Below, in pieces: positions 56,322 through 64,000 of a stretch of 64,000 nucleotides of DNA. The stretch is from the NCBI GenBank assembly GCA_002989075.1, contig PSQN01000017.1, forward strand, positions 2,053,453-2,117,452, read 5' to 3'. The notes beneath the pieces were generated by a model. That model was given only the letters and a program-made list of their open reading frames with translations. It had not been told where the DNA came from and ran no database searches. Source of the DNA: Arthonia radiata. Its lineage: Eukaryota > Ascomycota > Arthoniomycetes > Arthoniales > Arthoniaceae. Every line of letters starts with the position of its first letter. The stretch's first letter is position 1. The translations under genes and the position numbers were made by a program.

Positions 56322-58135
56322 TCAAGTGCCCGTGTTCAATTGGTATTTCGTGTTCACGCCCTGTTTTCGTGCCCACGCCACTGCATCAGGCCCGATCTCG
56401 ACGCAGTCGGAGATGTCTAACCTCTGCAACGATTTCAGCTTGCTCACCAATGTCTTGAGTCCTACTCCTGACAATTGACTACCCGATACCGCGAGCTCCT
56501 CCAAGTTTGGTGCTTTTTCGACCAGAACGGCCGTATGACGATCGCTGAACGCTCGGCAACCCACAAGCTGAACAACCTTCGTTCGCAAGATCCGCGGACT
56601 AGCTAACAGCTCCTCCAGACTCTCTTGATCCAACGCACCAGCGTCAAGTCGTAGGCGCTGCAGACACGGCATGTCCGTGTAGCCACCAGTCGCCAGCATC
56701 GGTAGGAGAATAGATTGGAGGAGCCCGAATGGCATTGTTGTGGTCAAATCTTGGAGCTTAGAGAAGTATTGCGCGCGCTCTTGGCGTTGGCCCAGCCAGG
56801 ACGTGACGTTTTCGAGACACGATACATTTATAAGCCTCAAGACACGGAGTCGAGCTGCGCAGGTCGCCATCGCCATGTTCGCAAATACAAACGACACATT
56901 GACAAGCTCGAGTTGGTCGAGCTTGTCGAACTCCGCAATGTGCATTCCATCCACAGAAGGCGAGTGGTGCGGAAACGTGTTGTGTACTTTGAGCGCCCTC
57001 AATTCAGGGCCAGGGCTGACAAGCTTTCTCTAGGGGCAATTCTTAGTACCAACAGCATTAATCCTAGCTCCTAGCCATGTTGATGAAACTTACCATCCAG
57101 TCGACCAAGCGAGGACGTAGGCAGCCATGAAATTCGAGGACGCGAAGATGTTCTGGTCGGGCACCATTGCTACCATGTAGCCGAGTATCAGTTGGAAACT
57201 CGATATCCCCAAATCGCAACTCCACGAGCTTTGGACACGCAGCGACAACTGATCTTGCAACCTCATCCGTGACCACTACGTTACCGAGTAAATTCAGAGT
57301 TGTGAGATCAGACGTACGAGATAATGCTTGAAGCAGTGACTTGCTGAGCTCGCCGCCTGATAGCAGGGATAACGCATTGAGCCTTGGACTCCTTTTGATG
57401 GCGGTCTCCAGTAGTCTTGAGTTCTGCAAAGTGACGTTTTTGAGGACGAGGCTACGCACCCTCTTTTGAGATCTGTCTGTCGATGATCTGAAATGAGGTG
57501 AGCTCATATCTCCTCTACTATGCCGTAGCTACGTACAAGATGTCTTGCCCACGCACTGGCTTCTTTGCAGTTGATAGATCGATAGCGGTCCATAGAGATG
57601 GGAGGGCAGCGAGCTGAGTTCTCCAATCTTTCGAGACCTTCAGACTTACGCAAAGAGTGGCGTAAGGCAGGTATGCGAGGACCATCTCAAGTAATTCAAG
57701 GGGAAGGCGATGCACCGGGTCTACGTCTCCCAGCTGTTGAGTGGCCCCAGGCAGCTTGGACATGCGAGATCGCAGCTTCGCGCGGTGCTTGACATCTTTA
57801 CAGAAGCGCAACCCTCTTTGATAGATCTTGAGGGCTAGCTCGTCCTTGTGCATCTGCTGTAGCACGCGAGTCGTTATGAGATAGCCTTGTGCGTTAGCAG
57901 GATCGAGCTCCATCATCTTTTTGCCATCTTTGAGTGCAAGAGAGGTATTTCCGAGCCCCTCATACGCAACAGCGCGTGTGGCGAGCAGAGGTTGTTGCGA
58001 ATTAACACCCGCCGCGATAACAGCTGTGCACGCTTCAACAGCGTCTGCATGTTTGCCCTGGGAGAGCAACTCACGGCCAAGGCCGTGAAGCCTTGAGAGC
58101 GGATAGCGTCGCGAAAGGTCAGATGAAGAGGCCAT
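56322..58135 (-). CDS. TPR/F-box/leucine-rich-repeat protein, Dia2/Pof3-like
   Basis: 566-aa substrate receptor of an SCF ubiquitin ligase. Exons are 58135–57537, 57487–57094 and 57029–56322; introns of 49 and 64 nt, the second with a TACTAAG branch site. Order: TPR-like helices (about 12–125: LGRELLSQGKHADAVEACTAVI, LALKIYQRGLRF), F-box (about 139–185: DPVHRLPLELLEMVLAYLP, SKDWRTQLAALPSLW), then leucine-rich repeats to the C-terminus (LRVLRLINVS, LQRLDISDCVEIG). TPR plus F-box plus LRR is the architecture of yeast Dia2 and fission yeast Pof3, which promote replisome (CMG) disassembly and genome stability. This is inferred from architecture rather than close identity. Cullin regulation would involve the COP9 signalosome, whose CSN7 subunit is encoded in the same window. 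Confidence 0.85.
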
Positions 58136-58509
58136 GGGGTTTCTTGCACCGGTACTTCGTGGGAATCACATTCTTCCACAGATCGAGTAAAGCCGTTCGT
58201 TGCAATCGAAGGTTGAGATACGCGTAATGTAGGGTCGAGACGCGCCCGCGTCGCGCTAATTCGTTGAACATGTCAGGATATGTTGCCGGGTTGCCGGGCT
58301 CTCCGCTCACTTTGGGGCCCCGATGAATCCCCAAAAATCTCTTGATGCCAACAAAATTTGGGGCGAAAAGAACCCAAAAATGCTCGGCAAGTCCCAAGCC
58401 GTCCTGACGTGCCTGACCGACCGCTCGGCCGAATGTCAGCTAGGACATCGTCGACACCGAATCATTTCCCCTCAGCCAAAACCCATCGCATTGCTATCGG
58501 AGGCCTACA
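58136..58509. other. Divergent promoter region between the F-box gene and GCN5
   Basis: 374 bp. It contains A-rich segments near 58,330–58,390 and no gene. It presumably drives both divergent genes. Confidence 0.5.
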
Positions 58510-59792
58510 ATGACTGCCAAAGACGAAGGTAAGGCGAGCAGCTACACTTCGATGCTTCGAATACTGACACATTCTTAGCTAAGCGCAAAGCTGGCAGTGA
58601 CACCGACGGCGCATCACCTCTCAAGAAGATCAAAACCGACCCCTCCGATGATAGCGTTCAGCCAGCTAACACCTCGCGACCGTTGCGCATCGTTCCCTTT
58701 CCTGAGAAGGCTGCCGTCCTCGAAGAGCGTAATGGAGATATCGAGTTCAGGGTGGTCAACAATGACAACACCCGAGAGTCCTTTATGATCCTCACCGGAT
58801 TGAAATGCATCTTCCAGAAGCAATTACCCAAGATGCCAAAGGACTACATTGCCCGCCTGGTCTACGATCGCACGCATCTATCAATGGCCATCGTAAAGAA
58901 GCCGTTGGAAGTCGTGGGTGGTATCACATATCGGCCGTTCAAAGGAAGACAATTCGCGGAGATCGTCTTCTGTGCTATTAGCAGCGAGCAGCAGGTGAAG
59001 GGCTACGGCGCGCATCTCATGAGCCACCTTAAGGACTATGTGCGCGCCACAAGCGACGTCATGCATTTCCTTACCTACGCGGACAATTATGCAATTGGAT
59101 ATTTCAAGAAACAGGGTTTCACCAAGGAGATCACGCTGGACAAGCCACGATGGATGGGGTACATCAAAGACTACGAGGGGGGCACCATCATGCAGTGCTC
59201 TATGCTACCGAAGATTCGATACCTCGAATCGGGGCGTATGCTGCTGAAACAGAAGGAGACGATTCAGGCAAAGATCAAGGCGGTGACGAAAAGCTACAAC
59301 GTGCACCCGCCACCTGCCCAATGGCAGAGCGGCAAGATAGAGCCGCTGGACCCGCTGAGCATCGCTGCAATCAAGGAGACCGGCTGGAGTCCAGACATGG
59401 ACGAATTGGCGCGGCAGCCGCGACATGGACCCAACTACAACGGCCTACTGCATCTTCTGAACGACATGCAGAATCACCAACATGCGTGGCCGTTCCTTCA
59501 GCCCGTTAATAAGGACGAAGTGCATGATTACTACGAAGTCATCAAAGAGCCCATGGACCTTTCGACCATGGAGGAAAAGCTGGAGAAGGACAGCTATCCT
59601 CAGCCGGAAGACTTCGTTCGTGACGCCATGTTGATCTTCAATAATTGCAGATGGTACAACCAGGAGAGCACACCCTACTCCAAGAGCGCGAACAAGCTGC
59701 AGAAGTTCATGTGGAACAAGCTGAAAGAGACGCCGGAATGGAGCCACTTGGAGGAGAAGGACTTTCCCAATCGCCAGCTGCAGCCGGACTAA
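58510..59792 (+). CDS. GCN5: GCN5 histone acetyltransferase with bromodomain
   Basis: 410-aa catalytic subunit of SAGA/ADA complexes, acetylating histone H3 lysines in the nucleus. Exon 1 (58510–58528) encodes MTAKDE; a 50-nt intron (58529–58578) leads to exon 2 (58579–59792). A basic leader (AKRKAGSD, then PLKKIKT) looks like a nuclear localisation signal. The GNAT domain (about residues 60–210) shows the general-base glutamate in FAEIVFCAI (Glu134), the acetyl-CoA loop QVKGYG (145–150) and [15 protein letters not shown]. The C-terminal bromodomain (about 305–400) has [30 protein letters not shown] and FNNCRWYN, the Asn that contacts acetyl-lysine. The length fits fungal Gcn5 (about 400–440 aa). 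Confidence 0.97.
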
Positions 59793-60472
59793 TACATTGG
59801 TCACTATCGAGTCTGCTTATTCTACGGTTCAGCGTGGCGTTGGAGGTCGAGTTTGTACGGGTTAGCATTGATTGGATGTTGCTGGCCCAATCGGTGACTG
59901 AGTGCCATCGCTTGAGAAGCTTCATGAGAAGCCGTGCTTGGTATAAAATATAGAATTTTATATCATTCTCAGCGTTTATGCCCATATCCTTCATTGACAA
60001 CAGCGACCGGAACAACTTGACAATTCGAATGTTTGCTCTTAGCTCATCCGCAATGTCTCGACCATTGTCCGCAGATGTCCGCAGCTCGGATCACGAGGTT
60101 GAGCGTGAAGCGTTCCTACGAGTACTAGTTAGCACTAAGTCACGTGAGCAGGCGTGTCAGGCGCCGCCCTAATTAACTATGAACAGACTAGTGCCTCCTA
60201 ACACGCGCGGTATCACAAATCGCGACAGAAACAACCTTGGTACGCGCATTTGGATAATCATTTCGAGCCATTCACCTTGTATCTGTGGGATTATAAGCAT
60301 CATGTTCTCTTGCATCCGAACAGAATATCTGTCGGAGCCACTTCAGTCTAGCAATAACCCTCCCCAATCAACTCTACAATCGTCGTCGTCGCCCGCGTCA
60401 ACCTTCGCCTTCCTCGTGCATTCCCAAAACACAGTTAAAAACACGCTCCCTCCTGATGTTGACAATGAATCC
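59793..60472. other. Intergenic region and leader of the homeobox gene
   Basis: 680 bp with no separate gene. An in-frame upstream extension of the homeobox frame reaches back to 60179, but it is low in complexity and the Met at 60473 directly before the homeodomain has the better context (TCCATGG). A GTCACGTGA motif lies at about 60,137. Confidence 0.5.
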
Positions 60473-61906
60473 ATGGCACGTCAAAAACGTCGTAGGACTA
60501 GCCTTGAAGACCAAGCAATTCTGGAGGCTGAGTTCGAAAGAGACTCCAGGCCAGACAAGACCGCGCGTAAGGTGATCGCAGACCGTGTCAAAGGCATGGG
60601 TGACAAAGAGGTTCAGGTATGGCGCAATGTGCCTCAAGCGTGCTTGTTGCTGCTAACGCGTCGTAAGATATGGTTTCAGAACCGCCGCCAAAACATTCGC
60701 AGACGATCGCGTCCGCTACTCCCACACGAGGTCACCCTACTAGCGTCGCTCGACTCACAGCAGAGCCAAAGCGATTGTCATGAAGAAGCAGATCCTTCTC
60801 AAACGTCTTTGCATAGCCATTCTGCACTGCATGCGGAACAAGCGCAGCAGGAAACTGATAGTGACGAGCTTGGAAACTCTTCACAGGGACCAGCAGCATC
60901 GGCTGATTTCAAGAACGCGCTTCTGAGCGGACAGCCCTCGCCTCCGATAGCGAAGCCAACGACGAGTAAAATTCGCGCAACAGACGACGATCGACGAAGA
61001 AGGTCATTGAAGAGGTCATTGTCCGGCAAAAGACTCTCTATGACCTCTGAGGGCGGCGCTAGGCTGTTGAATGATGAAGAATCTTCGCCATCGCCACCTC
61101 GTCCGATTCCCCAGACACGGACTTCAAATTCAACGCATACCTCAGCCCCAGACGCAGAACGTGCGGGCGGTCTGTTTTCGCGACTTAAGCGAGCATCGAG
61201 CGGGCGCTCCAGAGATTCCAGAGCTTGGGAGTTCTGCTGTGACAGTAAAGCCGGCGGTGAGCTCGCACTCAGAGCCGAGCAGGAGCGGTCTGGATCTGCC
61301 GCCGCGGCCATCGAGCTCATTCGCACGAACTCACGTGCAAGGGTGGCAAAAGGTGGTAATAAGTCATCGCTTCCCACAAGCCAGGTCCAGACGTCCGAGA
61401 GACCGCAAAGGCCTTCTCTTGAGAGGTCGAAGACTTCTATGGCAAGATTGGAAACTGAACGCCCTTCTACATTCGAGCTCCATGAGGACCCAGCTGAAGA
61501 GTCACGTCCGAGTCCTTTGTCCTCCCGCTTCCACAAGTCCCCCACTGGTGAATCTGACAAAGAGAATCACAGGGATAGATCGCATACGCAAATTCCTGCC
61601 AACCGTCGGGTATTGGGTGAGAAGAATGCAACGGTAGCACGGCCGTCAAAGCCAACACTCAAGGCTAGCAGGTCTGCTCCCTCCAATGCGGCACCTTCTG
61701 GTCAGGCTGGCAAAGCCGCACGACGTAACCGTCTGCAGAGACATGCCCCCTCAGTCGGAAATAGCAAGGAGAATCTCAACCCCGAGGATGATGACGAGAT
61801 AGCTCGGTTCATGAGCGACGACAAAAAGCAGAGCAACATGAGCCTGGAGGATGAGCAGGATATGGATGCGATCCAAGGGCTACTGTCTTTGAGCAAAGGC
61901 TCGTAA
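60473..61906 (+). CDS. Homeobox transcription factor, Yox1-like
   Basis: 460-aa nuclear protein. The homeodomain occupies about residues 3–64: RQKRRRTSLEDQAILEAEF, then KVIADRVKGMGDKEVQ joined to IWFQNRRQNIRRRSRPL. The 51-nt intron (60617–60667, GTATGG…CTAACGCGTCGTAAG) interrupts helix 3 exactly between EVQ and IWF. It is in frame, so an unspliced message would insert 17 residues into the recognition helix. The homeodomain and the following SRPLLPHEV resemble fungal Yox1/Yhp1-type repressors of cell-cycle genes. The remainder is Ser-rich and disordered, with SP/TP sites that could be CDK targets, a KENL-like SKENLNP element and a conserved acidic tail (MSLEDEQDMDAIQGLLSLSKG). DNA-binding is certain from the fold; regulon membership is inferred. 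Confidence 0.85.
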   Translation: MARQKRRRTSLEDQAILEAEFERDSRPDKTARKVIADRVKGMGDKEVQVWRNVPQACLLLLTRRKIWFQNRRQNIRRRSRPLLPHEVTLLASLDSQQSQSDCHEEADPSQTSLHSHSALHAEQAQQETDSDELGNSSQGPAASADFKNALLSGQPSPPIAKPTTSKIRATDDDRRRRSLKRSLSGKRLSMTSEGGARLLNDEESSPSPPRPIPQTRTSNSTHTSAPDAERAGGLFSRLKRASSGRSRDSRAWEFCCDSKAGGELALRAEQERSGSAAAAIELIRTNSRARVAKGGNKSSLPTSQVQTSERPQRPSLERSKTSMARLETERPSTFELHEDPAEESRPSPLSSRFHKSPTGESDKENHRDRSHTQIPANRRVLGEKNATVARPSKPTLKASRSAPSNAAPSGQAGKAARRNRLQRHAPSVGNSKENLNPEDDDEIARFMSDDKKQSNMSLEDEQDMDAIQGLLSLSKGS

Positions 61907-62052
61907 CGCACGCGATGGCAGACATTGTCCGCGTAACTATCGTCAACTAGAGCTTGTATGTGTCAGGAGGCTATCTGGTACGTGAGTTTACGAACTCTAT
62001 CACCCACTGATCTGTGTCTACCGTGCAGTCATTCTTTGCCTGCCTCGTCTAT

Positions 62053-63492
62053 TCAAAACATCTGCGCTTCAAGGAGACACCTTCCGACGCCCCCACCCGT
62101 CCCAGCCTGCACAGCTTCCGTGCTTCGATCGCATCCCTCAATACCACTGTTCTGCACCTCGCCACACAACGCACCCTTCTTGCTCATCTCTTCCTTGAAC
62201 GCATCTACACTGCCACCCACTCCAAAGTACACACGCTTTGCGGCGACAAGAGCCTTCCCATACGTCGCCTTTCTCAATACCTCCACCAGCAGATTCGCGA
62301 ATGCCACCATACTCACAGGCGAGTATATTGTCTCAGCCGCCAGGACCAGCACGCCCATTTCCGCCGCTAAGGGCGCAAGCACATGCTTTGTCAGCGCCGG
62401 CGACCATGGCCCTGACAGTACAATCAACGGCATTCTTCGAGCCTCCAAGTTCTGTACGAATCGCTCTAGCAGCTTCGGTGTTACTTCCAGCTCGCCCTCT
62501 CCGTCAAGTATACGTCCTTTCCCATCATCCTTCGGCACCCCGGGCGTCACCACTTCGGGTGCCACCTCCGTCGCCCATACGCACAGCAGATTCGGCAAGG
62601 TCACCAGCCTCAGCACTTCCTCATTATAGTCCGCCAACGTGAACGGTAGCGGCAAATCATGCCTTAGTGCATACTGAAACAGCACCAGACTCGGCAACGC
62701 AGTACCACAGCCGAGCTCGATGACGTGGTGCACACGTGCAAGCTCGTCGATGTCCCGACGTGGACCGCGCTCGAGCACCAAGCGCGCGAGATCGTGTGAC
62801 CCCTCCCAGGACTTGAAGCCGCCTTCGTAGACGGAGGAGGTCAGGTCGCTGTCGGTGAGGAGGAAGGTGCTGGGGTTGCTGGGGTCGGAATCAGATTCGG
62901 AGGGGAGGGGATTTCCGTTGAGGTCGCGGCGCTTCTTTTTGCTTTTGCGGCCGGGTGCGGCGAGCAGAGAGGAAGGGGACTGGGAGGCAGTTGGGTTTCG
63001 ATCATGGTTCGTAGGCTGTGCGGGGGTGGTGGTGGGTGACTCCGCCATAATCTGCAAGCGAACGTCGAACAGAGCCCGGCGAGGAATGAGGGCTCGACGC
63101 TCATGTTGCGGTGAGATGAGCAGTGTGGTTGTATAGGAGATTTGGGAGGGAAGGGTATCGAGCTTTGGATAGTGGTATATTAGTGAGTGACATGTGTTTC
63201 GAATAAAAGAACGGGGCTTCTGTCTCCTTCTTCTGAGACCGCAATTGGCATGGGCCAACGTCGTCAACTAACGCTAAAGGGGCCTCTCACAATTTCTCAT
63301 AACACATGGGAGCTTGTACCCTACCATTTCTCTCAAGTCATGCTTTTTGACAGGCACGTCCGGTGGAGGTTCTTTACCTCCTTCTAACGGCGGGCAATTA
63401 ATCTCAATGTTTGGCTTCGGCTTCGGCGTCTGCGGCATGGCTTGCCCGTCTTCTTCTATGTCGTCGCCGCTGAAGTTGAATGCAAAAGCCAT
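62053..63492 (-). CDS. HPM1: Protein-histidine N-methyltransferase, Hpm1/METTL18 type
   Basis: 425-aa SAM-dependent methyltransferase; in yeast Hpm1 methylates a histidine of ribosomal protein Rpl3. Exon 1 (63492–63325) encodes MAFAFNFSGDDIEEDG…KKHDLREM; a 162-nt intron (63163–63324) joins LDTLPSQISYTTTLL in exon 2 (63162–62053). The FSGDDI N-terminus, the LPSQISY element and RRALFDVRLQIMAE are family hallmarks. The catalytic fold shows YEGGFKSWEGSHDLARLV (about residue 190), the SAM-binding VIELGCGTALPSL and LADYNEEVLRL, and a late VLVLAAETIYSP strand. A Lys/Arg-rich insertion (GRKSKKKRRDLNGN) could be nuclear-targeting. The intron is longer than most here, and a further small exon in it cannot be excluded. 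It is convergent with the homeobox gene (146 bp apart). Confidence 0.9.
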
Positions 63493-64000
63493 CTTGAGCC
63501 TCAAGTCGAGTGTTCCGTTCCCCGCGCGGTTCAAGGGCAAGCATGTGAATGAGACGGGGTCCGTCAAACGAGTATCTTTTCCGTAGTCGATCGCGTCAAG
63601 ACTCAGGCGTGGCTACTACACTAGTGTTCAATGTCCGAAAAATGTGGATCACGGAGCACCAATGTCCGTTCGCCTGAAACAGGAAAGGCGCCGTTGTGCG
63701 ATTCGCCACTGCAACGCACGTAGGCGCACATGTAATAGTCCTGGAGGATGATGCTTGACTGAGACGTACTCCTAGAGGCACGTGATCATCGAGGATGAAT
63801 GGTATCATTGCACTAGACTAGAAGCCTTGTGGCTTGCTGAAGGGCAATATGTAACAGCTTGGTGGATTGTCGACCACAAGCAAGCTGTATCTAAACTCCA
63901 AACAACACTCTTCAGTCTAATCGTCTCTCTCGTTCAAGGCTACGCGTGAGCCCGCGTAGTGCATGCCTCGTCTCCTCCGTCCGAGCTGTCTTCGTCAGAT
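63493..64000. other. Right-edge intergenic region
   Basis: 508 bp upstream of the Hpm1-like gene. No gene or RNA was recognised before the window ends; a neighbouring gene may start outside. Confidence 0.45.

Noticed and set aside
60179-60472. Upstream start for the homeobox protein
   Set aside because: The extension is low in complexity and the Met immediately before the homeodomain has the better context; it cannot be fully excluded.
60799-61560. 253-codon minus-strand open frame
   Set aside because: Antisense to the Ser-rich homeobox gene, which has clear domain support.

Overview
The window looks like nuclear DNA of a filamentous ascomycete (Pezizomycotina). Protein-coding islands have near-balanced base composition, short GT–AG introns (mostly 49–80 nt, with branch motifs such as CTGAC or CTAAC) and recognisable conserved eukaryotic genes. 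They alternate sharply with long AT-rich, TpA-rich, CpG-poor blocks of the kind left by repeat-induced point mutation (RIP). The look of the proteins suggests Dothideomycetes, but that is only an impression.

Layout. 1–~4,190: AT-rich RIP-type block with no intact gene. ~4,200–17,430: gene island with a hypothetical two-exon gene (5129–5816, -), an SNM1/Artemis-type nuclease (6735–8734, +), COP9 signalosome subunit 7 (8976–9833, -), a Stb6-like protein (10108–12972, +), about 2.9 kb with no recognised gene, and an NmrA-like Rossmann protein (15922–16969, +). 17,431–39,775: one nested transposon stack. ~39,780–64,000: second gene island with two convergent hydrophilic-protein genes, UPF1, an Rcf2-like HIG1 protein, a CBM48-like protein, UTP11, a CECR5-type HAD hydrolase, a zinc alcohol dehydrogenase with seven introns, a TPR/F-box/LRR protein of the Dia2/Pof3 type, the GCN5 acetyltransferase, a Yox1-like homeobox protein and an Hpm1/METTL18-type histidine methyltransferase.

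The 22.3-kb AT-rich block resolves into three nested insertions, each with its own target-site duplication (TSD). The outermost is a Ty1/Copia element (LTRs 17431–17616 and 39591–39775, 5-bp TSD GGTGT). A TIR element with hAT features sits inside its RNase H region (22167–39273, 8-bp TSD AACCTAGC/AATCTAGC). Inside that lies a Gypsy chromovirus (25876–33159, 450-bp LTRs, 5-bp TSD AACTA). Smaller inverted-end repeats also lie inside the hAT-like element. RIP stops abruptly at matching points within the two Copia LTRs, and the youngest Gypsy layer keeps its whole pol reading frame and many CpGs.

Most genes are housekeeping: DNA repair, replisome turnover, chromatin, mRNA quality control, ribosome assembly and respiration. 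No secondary-metabolite cluster, operon-like arrangement or obviously new system is visible. The most informative structure is the datable transposon nest and its sharp RIP edges. Exon boundaries were inferred by eye from splice consensus, reading-frame closure and family resemblance.
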